Shown here piece by piece: positions 47,446 through 57,909 of a stretch of DNA of 64,000 nucleotides. The stretch covers positions 1,842,059 through 1,906,058 of the forward strand of contig NZ_JAKKSL010000001.1 of NCBI RefSeq assembly GCF_022669015.1, in the 5' to 3' direction. Both the position numbers and the translations under genes were made by a program. The notes under the pieces were generated by a model. It was not told the DNA's origin, made no database searches, and saw nothing but the letters and a program-made list of their open reading frames with translations. Origin of the DNA: Colwellia maritima (GTDB taxonomy: Bacteria > Pseudomonadota > Gammaproteobacteria > Enterobacterales > Alteromonadaceae). Numbering within the stretch: the first letter of the stretch is position 1; each line of letters opens with the position of its first letter.

Positions 47446-50091
47446 TTATAATAAGTTAATGCTATTTTTTAATACGTTGTCACTATTAAATTTAATACCT
47501 TGCCCAGATCCAACCGACACTTGAAGACGACCATGATAAGGCTGAGACACACCAAGATTATCAATATAAGTTAATTTTTCTGGTGTTATGTTTATTGATA
47601 AGTGTTGTGTGCTGTTTGCAGCTAAGGTTATGTGCTTGAAGTTAGCTAACTGGCGTATGGGCGTTTTTACCGGGGCATCAGGCATTGACAAATATACTTG
47701 GACAACTTCATCAGCATCAAAATTTGATTTATTGCTCACTTGTGCTGATACCGTTAATTCTCTAGTGTCTGAGATAGACATAGCCATGTCTTTATAGCCA
47801 ATTTTGGCATAACTTAAACCAAACCCGAATGGGTACAACACTTCGCCTTGGTAGTATTTGTAGGTACGGTTATCCATGGCGTAATTTTTAAAATCTGGTA
47901 AATCATCAACTGAACGATAAAAAGTCACAGGAAGTCGACCCGAAGGACTAAACTCGCCAAAAATAAGTCGACTCAATGCAGTTCCTGTTGATTCTCCAGG
48001 GTAAAAGCCCTGAATAATAGCAGAAGCGTGTTCATCCAACCAATTTAACGCAATCGCGCTACCACTTAAATTTATATAAATTAATGGCTTACCTGTTTTT
48101 GATAACGTCCTAAGTAGTGAACGTTGACTTGTGGGTAAGTTGATATGAGTGCGATCTCCATGGGAAAAACCGTCAATTTCTAAAGGCATTTCTTCACCTT
48201 CAAGGTTTGCGGTGATCCCCCCTACAAAAATGATAACATCTGACTTATTTGCTGCTGAAATTGCTTTTTGCGCTAGGTTTTCATCTTGATCTAACCAAGA
48301 AAGTTGTATTTCAGGTTCTATCACATTACTGTGCCAATAATTTTTGATGGTCGATTGGGCTTCAAAGGCATACGCTTTATTGGCCTGCAATTTCATGCCA
48401 TTTGTAATCTCTTCACCATCAAGAGTGACTTTAATATTTTGGGTAGAAAATTCGTAATGAGCAGTGTGATTTGGCTTTAAAATTCCCTGCCATTTAGCTG
48501 AAAATTCATTAATGTTCTTACCATCAATTGGTGATTTGTTAAAATGAAGATCAATATTAGCATCGATTCTTTTAAGGGCAGGCTGAATACTAAAATGAGC
48601 AGCATCATAGTAAGAAGCCATTAAACCGGGCTTAATATTTCCTTTGTAGTCTTTATGATAAAAAAACTCAGCGGGAATAGGTTGGTGATGACTATAAACT
48701 TTACCGGTTAAACTTGAGCCAGTAGCAAAATGTACATTTTCACTGCCAATCATCTTGGTGATGGCATTTCTTGGGGTAATTGTTTCGATAGGCTTACCAA
48801 AATAATTGCCTATTAAAACAGTTTTGTTATCGGCATTTGGCCCTATTAACGCTACAACGGTGTCTTTCTTTAAGGGTAATGTGCCATCATTTTTTAACAG
48901 CACTAACGACTGTTCAGCCGCTTTTTGCGTGAGTGCTAAGTGTTCTTTTGAACCGACTGTTTCTAAACTTAAATTAGCGTAAGGCACTTGTTTAGCTGGA
49001 TCGAACATTCCTAACTTAAAACGTGCTAAGAATAGTCGTTTAACTGCCTGGGTTATTTTTTCTTCTTTAATTAGCCCTTGCGCTACTGCTAATTTTAATT
49101 CAGCAAAGGTATTGCCGTGACTGTCACCACAATTTAAATCTGTACCACTTTGTACAGCTTTTGCGGCTGCTTCTGCGGGGCTGTCAACAATATGATGTGA
49201 TTTTTCATCATAAAAATCAGCAATAGCACCACAATCAGACACAACATAACCATCAAAGTTAAATTTATCACGTAGTAATGTTTGTAATAATTCATCACTG
49301 CCGCAAGCAGGCTCCCCATTTACACGATTATAAGCACACATTACTGATGATACCTTAGTATTTTTAATCGTCTGTGCAAATGCCGGCATATAGGTTTCCA
49401 TCATGTCTTTTGCCGAAACATGATAATCATCACTATGACGAGAAAACTCAGGGCCACTATGTACGGCGAAATGCTTTATTGTTGCAACAGATTTGAGATA
49501 ATGCTTATCTGTTCCTTGTAAGCCATTGACAAAATTAGTTGCAATGCGGCTAGTTAAAAAAGGATCTTCTCCGTAGGTTTCCTGTCCTCGACCCCATCTT
49601 GGATCTCTGAAGATATTGATGTTAGGTGACCAATACGTCAGTCCCGTATAAATAGCGTTATTTTCTTCCTTCAAAAAAGCATGATGTTTCGCTCTACCTT
49701 CGTCAGAAATTGCCGTAGCAACATCAAGTACAAGTGCCTCATTGAACGAGGCAGCTAAACCGATTGCTTGAGGAAATACTGTCGCTTTACCTGCCCGAGC
49801 AATGCCATGTAATGCTTCATTCCACCATTTATATTCTGGAATGCCTAACCTGTCGATAGCCGGCGATTTGTCAAACATCTGTGCGATTTTTTCATCTAAA
49901 GTTAAGCGATCGACTAAATCATCTACTCTCGTTTTAATAGGTAAACTAGTATTTTTAAAAGGGTATTGTTTTTTTTGTTTTTTCTCGTCGTGCGAGGTAA
50001 CCTCATAAGACATACAACCCACTAACGTTGTTATCGTAAAGAGTGTTGTTATAAAAATAACGAGTATTGATTTTGTTTTTTTTATGTTCAT
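47446..50091 (-). CDS. GH3 beta-xylosidase/beta-glucosidase lipoprotein with PA14 insert
   Basis: 881 aa and intact. A signal peptide with lipobox L-V-G-C (Cys26) anchors it to a membrane. The GH3 N-terminal barrel carries K-H-F-A-V-H (about 206-211) and the nucleophile Asp286 in V-V-S-D-C-G-A. The second domain follows, interrupted by a PA14-like beta-barrel (about residues 480-600: G-L-M-A-S-Y-Y-D and Y-E-F-S-T). A fibronectin-III-like end (L-T-V-S-A-Q-V-S-N ... V-V-Q-V-Y-L-S) is standard. Length and PA14 placement match bacterial beta-xylosidases of the Xyl3/BglX type. It probably cleaves xylo-oligosaccharides at the periplasm/surface, releasing xylose for the sugar porter next in the operon. 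Confidence 0.88.
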   Translation of the reverse strand: MNIKKTKSILVIFITTLFTITTLVGCMSYEVTSHDEKKQKKQYPFKNTSLPIKTRVDDLVDRLTLDEKIAQMFDKSPAIDRLGIPEYKWWNEALHGIARAGKATVFPQAIGLAASFNEALVLDVATAISDEGRAKHHAFLKEENNAIYTGLTYWSPNINIFRDPRWGRGQETYGEDPFLTSRIATNFVNGLQGTDKHYLKSVATIKHFAVHSGPEFSRHSDDYHVSAKDMMETYMPAFAQTIKNTKVSSVMCAYNRVNGEPACGSDELLQTLLRDKFNFDGYVVSDCGAIADFYDEKSHHIVDSPAEAAAKAVQSGTDLNCGDSHGNTFAELKLAVAQGLIKEEKITQAVKRLFLARFKLGMFDPAKQVPYANLSLETVGSKEHLALTQKAAEQSLVLLKNDGTLPLKKDTVVALIGPNADNKTVLIGNYFGKPIETITPRNAITKMIGSENVHFATGSSLTGKVYSHHQPIPAEFFYHKDYKGNIKPGLMASYYDAAHFSIQPALKRIDANIDLHFNKSPIDGKNINEFSAKWQGILKPNHTAHYEFSTQNIKVTLDGEEITNGMKLQANKAYAFEAQSTIKNYWHSNVIEPEIQLSWLDQDENLAQKAISAANKSDVIIFVGGITANLEGEEMPLEIDGFSHGDRTHINLPTSQRSLLRTLSKTGKPLIYINLSGSAIALNWLDEHASAIIQGFYPGESTGTALSRLIFGEFSPSGRLPVTFYRSVDDLPDFKNYAMDNRTYKYYQGEVLYPFGFGLSYAKIGYKDMAMSISDTRELTVSAQVSNKSNFDADEVVQVYLSMPDAPVKTPIRQLANFKHITLAANSTQHLSINITPEKLTYIDNLGVSQPYHGRLQVSVGSGQGIKFNSDNVLKNSINLL

Positions 50092-50232
50092 TCGAGTCGA
50101 TTCTATTATTGTTTTAATATTAATGGTTTAAAAATTCATGGGTTAAACATAAAACTCAGCGATATAGTCTTTACCTAACTTAGATTTAAATTAACTTAGG
50201 TTGAAATTAACTTAAATTAAAAGTGACTAAGA
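50092..50232 (-). repeat. Spacer with short degenerate tandem repeats
   Basis: Between Gfo/Idh and GH3. From about 50177 to 50244 a motif AACTTAGATTTAAATT recurs in degenerate form, and AAAAGTGAC is repeated across the Gfo/Idh stop. It looks like local slippage duplication; no gene. Confidence 0.45.
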
Positions 50233-51197
50233 TTAAAAGTGACTTTTAACCTGTTCCATCTGTTTCTGTAAGCGCAAGCTCATTTCATGAGTCATTAAAG
50301 GGTGCTCAATTAACTGTTGTTGTATCGCAATACCTACCGCATTTGCTTCATAATTGAGACCAATACTGTCTCTTTGATCACTAAAGCTATCTATTTCATC
50401 ATCAAGTTTATATAGGGAACATTCACTTGCTCGCCAAAAGTCAGGGATAACGATGTAGCCATCTTCGCCGATAATATAGGCCAAATTAGGTAATTTACAT
50501 TGAAATGACGTTGCTAATGTTAATCTTGTTTCACCGTCGGCTAACATAATGACATCATTATCAACACCATTCGGGGCGAAATGTGACTTAACGTGTAGGT
50601 TAGTCATTGGTTCATCGGTAAAATAATTAGCAATGGCAAGAGGATAAATACCCATATCTAATAAACAGCCACCGGCAAGATCTCGGTTATACGCTCTAGA
50701 TTGGCTGTCATAAGGCATAGGGTAACCAAAATCAGCTTTAATGTGTTTTACCTTGCCAATTTGTCCTTCTTTCACCCATTTTTTGGCTTGCTGAATAGCA
50801 GGTAAAAAATATGTCCACATGGCCTCCATTAGGAATAAGCCTTGCTCTTTAGCAAATAACGATAGTTTTTGGCTTTCCTCGCTACTTATAGTGATTGGTT
50901 TTTCACATAAAACAGATTTTCCGGCTTTCAATGCATCATAAGCATTTTGGTAATGAAAATTATGTGGGGTGGCAATATATACAATATCAATATCGGGATC
51001 ATCAAACAGGGCTTGATATCCTTGATACGTTTTCTCAATGTCGTATTTTTGGGCAAAACTTTCTGCATCTTCTAGTTTTCTTGCCGCCACACCGGCCAAT
51101 TTACCATTAGAGACAAAAGCCATATCTTGGCAGAACTGCTTTGGGCTATTATTCCTGTGCTTACAATGCCCCAACGTAATATCTTCTTATCACCCAT
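50233..51197 (-). CDS. Gfo/Idh/MocA-family dehydrogenase, frame-disrupted near N-terminus
   Basis: About 321 aa when joined; first gene of the minus-strand operon. The true start at 51197 reads M-G-D-K-K-I-L-R-W-G-I-V-S-T-G-I-I-A-Q-S, a Rossmann motif, and shifts near 51138-51142 into F-C-Q-D-M-A-F-V. The catalytic E-K-P is in V-L-C-E-K-P-I-T near residue 97. Y-N-R-D-L-A-G-G-C-L-L-D-M-G-I-Y-P is the dihydrodiol/D-xylose-dehydrogenase subgroup signature. A TGATAGCGCTAACA operator lies about 132-145 bp upstream. It may oxidise D-xylose or act on a related sugar; in this family, substrate cannot be set by sequence alone. Confidence 0.8.
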
Positions 51198-51328
51198 TTT
51201 AATTACCTACTCAAAAAACTTATCTATTTAGAATAAAAAACAACAACCTTTCAAAAATAAAAACATAACAAAAGCATGAATCATTTACTTTTACGCAACT
51301 TACGTCCGTAAACTTATATTTTAATTGT

Positions 51329-51342
51329 TGATAGCGCTAACA
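51329..51342 (-). promoter_or_regulatory. xyl-box-like LacI operator TGATAGCGCTAACA
   Basis: Palindrome with core TAGCGCTA, extended by TTGT and CAAT on the outside. It is close to the XylR box (TGGTAGCGCTAACA type) known from Caulobacter and Xanthomonas. It serves the Gfo/Idh-GH3-porter-ThuA operon. Confidence 0.75.
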
Positions 51343-51643
51343 ATATGTAACTATACTAATACAACCTACTTACATTTAACAACTAATAATTGGAAATTAA
51401 AAATACCGTTATCCCAATTAGTATGGTTATTTTTAAAAAGCGTATGTAAATTATATATTTAATAGTCTGAGATTACTTTGAAAACAGTCGGGTAGCCAAT
51501 GTTTTTATCACTTAATAAAATTATTTATGAAAATTTTTTATAGAAATCAATCATCGTAAAAGGGTAATAAAAACCAATTTTATTGGATGAAAGCGTAATT
51601 TATTAGACAAAAAAGCATTGCCAAGATAAATTCACAATGATAA

Positions 51644-51657
51644 TGTTAGCGCTAACA
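51644..51657 (+). promoter_or_regulatory. xyl-box-like LacI operator TGTTAGCGCTAACA
   Basis: Perfect 14-base palindrome, 24-37 bp before xylB. The best candidate for the XylR-type LacI regulator at 62302-63342. Confidence 0.82.
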
Positions 51658-51680
51658 AATAACACAACAAAAGAATAATT

Positions 51681-53136
51681 ATGTATTTAGGAATTGATTT
51701 AGGTACATCAGGTGTAAAAGTTATCATTCTTGATGATAGTGATTGTTTAATTGCACAAGCTTCTTCAGCACTAGATGTTAGCCGTCGCGCCATTGTGGTC
51801 AGAGCAAAACCCTAGTGACTGGTGGCAAGCAACACAACTAGCTATAGCAGAGTTGCAAAGTAAATATGCTGCAAACTTAAAACAAGTAAAGGCGATTGGT
51901 TTGTCTGGTCAAATGCATGGTGCAACATTATTAGATGATGAAAACCAAGTGATAAGACCTGCAATTTTGTGGAATGATGGTCGCTGTGAAGCGCAATGTA
52001 AAGAAATTGAGCAAGTTGAACCTAATAGCCGAGCTATTACGGGTAATATTGCAATGCCAGGATTTACCGCACCTAAACTTGTTTGGTTAAAAGAGCATGA
52101 GCCTGAAAACTTTAATAAAGTAGCTAAAGTATTATTACCTAAGGATTACTTACGTTTTTTGATGACGGGGGATTTTGCCTCTGATATGTCAGACAGTCTT
52201 TGGTACCTTATGGCTTGATGTTGAAAAAAGACAATGGTCAACGAAGATGCTAAACGCTACGGGCTTAACGCTTGAGCAAATGCCGGCATTATTCGAAGGC
52301 TCTGAGATCACCGGTCACTTAAGTGCGGATATAGCTAAGCAATGGGGTATGAATGAAGTACCTGTTATTCCGGTGGCGGTGATAACGCAGCAGGCGCTGC
52401 AGGTATAGGTGTTATTAATCCTAATGAAGCGTTTCTATCACTGGGTACCTCGGGTGTTTACTTTGTAGCAAATGAAACTTACAACCCTAACCCTGATAGT
52501 GCGGTGCATACGTTTTGTCATTGTATTCCTAATACCTGGCACCAAATGTCAGTGGTATTGAGTGCTGCCAGTTGTTTAACCTGGGTTACAAAATTAACGG
52601 GTTTTAGTGATGAAAAAAGTTTACTCGACGAAGTTGCTAAACTCGATTTCACTTCACCATCAAACTTGGTTTTTCTACCTTATCTATCAGGTGAACGTAC
52701 GCCACATAACAATCCAAATGCACAAGGTGTATTTTTTGGTCTTGACCACAATACGGGTGCCGCTGAATTAGGTCGAGCTGTATTAGAAGGCGTTGCTTTC
52801 GCTTTCGCTGACGGGCAACAAGCCTTGATTGCTGCAGGTACTAAAATTGATCAAGTTTCTGTTATCGGTGGTGGTGCTCGTAGTGCCCTTTGGGGAAAAA
52901 TTCTTGCAAGTGTACTTAATACTCCATTGACCTACCGAAAAGGTGCTGAAGTTGGGCCTGCTTTCGGTGCCGCACGTCTTGCTAAAATTGGTGTTACTAA
53001 CTTAGCTCCAAGTGAGGTTTGTATCGCGAGTGAAGTAGATTTTGTTATAGAACCCGACAGTACAATGCAAAACTATTACACAGCTCAACACAAAAAATAT
53101 CAACAACTTTATCAAAGTTTAAAAGCACACTTTTAA
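51681..53136 (+). CDS. xylB: Xylulokinase, three frame disruptions
   Basis: ATP-dependent phosphorylation of D-xylulose to xylulose-5-phosphate. About 484 aa when joined, the normal length. N-terminus M-Y-L-G-I-D-L-G-T-S-G-V-K-V (phosphate-1 motif), then S-G-Q-M-H-G-A-T-L-L and I-L-W-N-D-G-R-C, with catalytic Asp in the FGGY actin fold (G-G-D-N-A-A-G-A-A-G). Breaks: about 51790 (before A-P-L-W-S-E-Q-N-P), about 52200 (before G-T-L-W-L-D-V) and about 52378 (before G-G-D-N-A-A). The C-terminal half has I-G-G-G-A-R-S-A-L-W. The start has AAAAGAAT upstream. Followed 67 bp later by xylA. Confidence 0.92.
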
Positions 53137-53203
53137 CCGTATTCATATTGTAAAAACAATTATTTAACTAGCACACTTAGACCGTATTAATTAGGAGAAA
53201 ACC

Positions 53204-54526
53204 ATGAGTGAACAATTTTTTAACAACGTAAAAAAATTCAATTTGAAGGTGCTAACAGCACTAATCCACTAGCTTTTCGTCATTATGATGAAAACAAAAT
53301 CGTACTTGGCAAAACAATGAAAGAACATTTACGTTTTGCTGCTTGTTATTGGCACAACTTTTGTTCAACTGGTTTCGATATTTTTGGTGAAGGTACATTT
53401 GATCGTCCTTGGATCCAACCTACAGGTAACCAATTACAATTTGCTGAACAAAAAGCAAAAGTTGCTTTCGAATTTTTCGAAAAACTAGGTGCTCCTTATT
53501 TTTGTTTCCATGATGCAGATATTGCTCCTGAAGGAAATTCTTTAAAAGAATTCCATTCAAATGTTAATCACATTGCTGACATTTTTGAAAAAGAAATGGA
53601 TCGCACAGGTGTTAAATTACTTTGGGGAACAGCTAACTTATTCTCAAATGCACGTTTTTGTGCGGGTGGTTCAACTAACCCTAATCCAGATCTTTACGCA
53701 TATGCTGCTGCTCAAGTTAAGCATGCTATGGATGTTACACATCGTTTAGGTGGTGAAAACTACGTACTTTGGGGTGGTCGTGAAGGTTACGATACTTTAT
53801 TAAACACTAACCTTAAGCAAGAAGGCGAGCAATACGCTCGTTTCCTTAAAATGGTTATTGAACATAAAAACAAAATTGGTTTTAAAGGTAAGTTATTAAT
53901 TGAGCCTAAGCCTCAAGAGCCTACTAAGCATCAATACGATTACGATACAGCGACTGTTTCCGGTTTCTTACACAAGCATGGTATTCCGGTGAAGTACATG
54001 TAAACATTGAAGCTAACCATGCAACGCTTGCAGGTCATAGTTTCCATCACGAAATTGCTGTTGCTTGTGCTGAAGGTATCATGGGTAGTGTTGATGCTAA
54101 CCGTGGCGACATGCAAAACGGTTGGGATACAGACCAATTCCCTAACGACGTAGCTGAATGTACGTTAGTAATGTACGAAATCCTTAAAGCGGGTGGTTTA
54201 GACACTGGTGGATTTAACTTTGATACTAAACTTCGTCGTCAATCATGTGAACGTGATGATTTATTCATTGGTCACATTGGTGGTATGGATACTATGGCTC
54301 AAGCTTTAGTTAACGCGGCTAAATTAATTGAAGATGCGCCTTTAACTAAATTTGTTGACGAACGTTACGAAAATTCGGCCGGAAAGGTAAATTAGGTCAA
54401 AGCATCATGTCTGGTGAGCAAAGCCTTGAAAGTTTATCTAAGTTAGTTCTTGAAGAAAATATTAGCCCTAAACAAGTTTCTGGTCGTCAAGAGTTACTAG
54501 AAAACATTGTTAATCGTTACGTTTAA
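53204..54526 (+). CDS. xylA: Xylose isomerase, three frame disruptions
   Basis: Metal-dependent isomerisation of D-xylose to D-xylulose. About 440 aa when joined, the length of the E. coli enzyme. Landmarks: [12 protein letters not shown] with the catalytic His, [22 protein letters not shown] (metal-binding Glu), [14 protein letters not shown], and D-A-N-R-G-D. Breaks: A-run at 53230-53236 (seven A should be eight: V-K-K-I-Q-F-E-G), GG at 53988-53989 (should be three: [13 protein letters not shown]) and near 54385 ([12 protein letters not shown]). The start has TTAGGAGAAAACC. All three fit homopolymer miscounts. Confidence 0.95.
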
Positions 54527-54575
54527 TTTATAAACCGAATTCTGGTTAATAAGCAAATTTAGCAAACTAACAGTA

Positions 54576-54615
54576 AGGATTGCTAGTGGTTAATCATAAT
54601 CACTAGCATCCTTTT
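54576..54615 (+). terminator. Terminator after xylA
   Basis: AGGATTGCTAGTG pairs with CACTAGCATCCT around a 12-base loop, with one bulged T, then TTTT. Moderate strength; tal is 40 bp further on, so some read-through is likely. Confidence 0.7.
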
Positions 54616-54654
54616 ATCACTAGTACTAATTAAGCCGATTTAAGGTTAAGTAAC

Positions 54655-55626
54655 ATGAATTTATTAGAACAATTGAAACTCGTCACCAAAGTTGTAGCTG
54701 ATAGTGGAGATGTAGACTCTATTAAAGCGTTAAACCCCGTTGATGCAACCACTAATCCCTCGCTTATTTTACAAGCAGCAAAACTACCACAGTACAAACA
54801 CTTGATTGATGATGCCATTGAAAAATCAACGGTAGATGGCCAAACAGATATTGACAATGTATGTGATCAATTAATTGTGAACTTTGGTTGCGAAATATTA
54901 AAGCATGTACCAGGTCGTATCTCGTCAGAAGTTGATGCTAAATTATCGTTTGATACAGAAGCAAGTATTGAGAAAGGTCGTAAATTAATTGACCTTTACC
55001 AGGCAGCCGGTATCAATAAAGACCGTGTTTTAATTAAACTAGCTTCTACATGGCAAGGTATTAAAGCGGCAGAGCAATTAGAAAAAGAAGGCATTGCTTG
55101 TAACTTAACATTGTTATTTAGCATGGCGCAGGCGGTTGCTTGTGCAGAAGCTAATGTTACCTTAATTTCTCCTTTTGTTGGTCGTATTTTAGATTGGTAT
55201 AAAGCTAAAGAGGCAATCACTCAAGAAGGGAAAGACTTTATTGGCGCTGATGATCCAGGTGTGCAGTCTGTTACTCGTATATATGAATACTACAAAACCT
55301 ATGATTATAAAACTGTTGTCATGGGAGCAAGTTTTAGAAACACGTCTGAAATTATTGAGTTAGCAGGTTGTGATTTATTAACTATTTCACCTGCATTACT
55401 AACACAACTACAAGCAACTGAAGCTTGTCTTGAAACTAAGTTAGATGCAAGAAAAATCCCAACACAGTCGCGCGAGGCAATAACCGCACTGACTGAATCT
55501 AGTTTTGCGTGGCAGCATAATGAAGATGCTATGGCTGTTGAAAAATTATCTGAAGGCATTCGTAATTTTGCAAAAGACCAAGCCATTTTAGAAGAGATGG
55601 TTACCGCACTAATTAACACGCACTAG
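54655..55626 (+). CDS. tal: Transaldolase (TalB type)
   Basis: Moves a dihydroxyacetone unit in the pentose phosphate pathway. 323 aa and intact, usual for TalA/B (about 317). Catalytic Lys128 ([11 protein letters not shown]) forms the Schiff base; D-A-T-T-N-P-S-L near residues 30-37 is another signature. The start has TAAGGTTAAGTAAC upstream. Between xylA and tkt, so it channels xylulose-5-phosphate to glycolysis. Its undisturbed reading frame contrasts with the broken frames of xylA and tkt on either side. Confidence 0.96.
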   Translation: MNLLEQLKLVTKVVADSGDVDSIKALNPVDATTNPSLILQAAKLPQYKHLIDDAIEKSTVDGQTDIDNVCDQLIVNFGCEILKHVPGRISSEVDAKLSFDTEASIEKGRKLIDLYQAAGINKDRVLIKLASTWQGIKAAEQLEKEGIACNLTLLFSMAQAVACAEANVTLISPFVGRILDWYKAKEAITQEGKDFIGADDPGVQSVTRIYEYYKTYDYKTVVMGASFRNTSEIIELAGCDLLTISPALLTQLQATEACLETKLDARKIPTQSREAITALTESSFAWQHNEDAMAVEKLSEGIRNFAKDQAILEEMVTALINTH

Positions 55627-55765
55627 TTAACTAGGTGTTTAGCACTAAATTGCATTATGAATACTCGCGCAATACGCGTTATTCAACCCTATTGCTTGGT
55701 GGTTCATACGCATCCACTGAGCAATTACAATATTAATATCACTATATAAATCAAAGGAAATCATC

Positions 55766-57785
55766 ATGACGTCTTCAAGGCAGCATCTCGCTAATGCTAT
55801 TCGCGCTTTAACTATGGATGCAGTACAACAAGCAAAGTCAGGACATCCCGGCGCACCTATGGGTATGGCAGATATTGCAGAAGTATTATGGAATGATCAT
55901 CTAAAGCATAACTTGACGAACCCTAATTGGTCAGATCGCGATCGTTTTGTGCTCAGTAATGGTCATGGTTCTATGTTAATTTATTCACTATTACATTTAA
56001 GTGGCTATGATTTACCTATTGATGAATTAAAACGCTTTAGACAACTACATTCTAAAACCCCTGGTCATCCAGAGTATGGTTACACTGTTGGTGTTGAAAC
56101 AACCACAGGCCCATTAGGTGCCGGTATTTCAAATGCCGTTGGTATGGCTATTGCTGAAAAAACTTTGGCAGCACATTTTAACCGTCCAGATTTCGATATT
56201 GTTGATCATTACACCTATTGCTTTTTAGGTGATGGCTGCTTAATGGAAGGGATTTCTCATGAGGTTTGTTCACTCGCAGGCACTTTAGGTTTAGGAAAAC
56301 TAATCGCCTTTTGGGATGATAATGGTATTTCAATTGACGGTAAAGTAGCAGGGTGGTTTACCGACGATACACCACACGTTTTGAAGCTTATGGTTGGCAT
56401 GTTGTTCGCAGTGTTGATGGTCATGATCCCGTTGCCATTAATCAAGCAATTGAAGAAGCTAAAAAAATAACCGATAAACCTACCATGGTATGCTGTAAAA
56501 CAACCATAGGTTTTGGTTCGCCAAATAAGTCAGGATCACACGACTGTCATGGTGCCCCCTTAGGTGATGATGAAATAGCAGCAACGAGAGCATTTTTAAA
56601 CTGGCCACACGCACCTTTTGATATTCCAGAAGATGTTTATCAGGGTTGGAATGCTAAAAGCAAAGGCGACATAGCAGAATTAGCATGGTCAACATTATTC
56701 ACAGCTTATCAAGCCAGTTACCCTGAGCTTGCAACAGAATTTACTCGTCGGGTTATTGAAGAAAAATTACCAGAGCAATTTGAACGAAAAGCGGATCAAT
56801 ATATCAACCTTTGCCAAAAACAAGGTCAAAACATTGCCAGTCGTAAAGCATCACAAAATGCAATTGAAGTATATGGCTCTTTGTTACCTGAGTTATTAGG
56901 AGGCTCTGCCGATTTAGCGGGTTCAAATTTAACGCTATGGTCTGGTTCGAAAGGTATTTCGGCAAGTGATGCTGATGGTAATTACCTTTTTTACGGTGTG
57001 CGTGAATTTGGAATGAGTGGCATCATGAATGGCTTGTCATTACATGGAGGTTTCATCAATTATGGCGGTACTTTCTTAATGTTTATGGAGTATGCACGTA
57101 ATGCTGTTCGTATGTCAGCATTAATGGGCATTCAAAATATTTTTGTTTATACCCATGATTCTATTGGACAAGGTGAAGATGGTCCAACTCATCAACCTAT
57201 TGAACAAATCGCTAACTTACGCATGACCCCTAATTTAACAACATGGCGTCCATGCGATGCCGTTGAGTCTGCGGTTGCTTGGAAACTTGCTGTACAAAAG
57301 CAAGGTGGTCCAAGTGCGTTAATTTTCAGTCGTCAAAATTTACCTCACCAAGCACGTGATACAACGCAAGTTAAAGCGATTGAGAAAGGTGGATACACAC
57401 TCGTTGATTTATGCGGAACACCTGATGCTATTTTAATTGCTACAGGATCAGAAGTGGGGATTGCGGTTGACGCGGCAAAAGCTTTAGCTGAACAAGGTAA
57501 AAAGATTCGTGTTGTGTCTATGCCAAGCACTACGCTTTTTGATCAACAGTCAAAAGCCTATCAAGAAAGCGTATTACCAAAGCAGCAATAATATCTGTTG
57601 TCGCAATTGAAACGGCGCATGCGGATTTTTGGCACAAGTATGTTGGTAGAGCAGGTGAGATTATCGCAATGACATCGTTTGGTGAATCAGCACCAGGTGC
57701 TGATTTATTAACTCATTTTGGTTTTACAACTGAAAAAGTGATTGCAACAACTTTATCGGTTATCGAGAAAAACCAAGCCGTTTAG
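55766..57785 (+). CDS. tkt: Transketolase, two frame disruptions
   Basis: Thiamine-diphosphate enzyme of the pentose phosphate pathway, about 672 aa joined. Motifs: G-H-P-G-A-P-M-G near residues 27-34, L-S-N-G-H-G-S-M, and the ThDP motif G-D-G-C-L-M-E-G ... N; the second half has G-V-R-E-F-G-M. Breaks: about 56372 (D-T-P, then T-R-F-E-A-Y-G-W-H) and about 57584-57586 (V-L-P-K, then [10 protein letters not shown]), ending at 57785. AAAGGAAAT precedes the start. An essential-type core enzyme, which makes true inactivation unlikely. Confidence 0.93.
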
Positions 57786-57909
57786 ATTGATCAATGTTGT
57801 TATCAATCGAGTAAAATTAACATTACAATCCGTTTCATTAAGTAGGTGAACTACTATCAACCGTAGTTCACTTAATACATGCAATGGATACCACATTGGA
57901 AATATTAAT

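Larger units (their letters stand above)
51198..51680. other. Divergent promoter region between Gfo/Idh and xylB
   Basis: 483 bp, no gene. Holds two xyl-box-like palindromes at 51329-51342 and 51644-51657 and long AT-rich stretches. It should contain both promoters. Confidence 0.6.
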
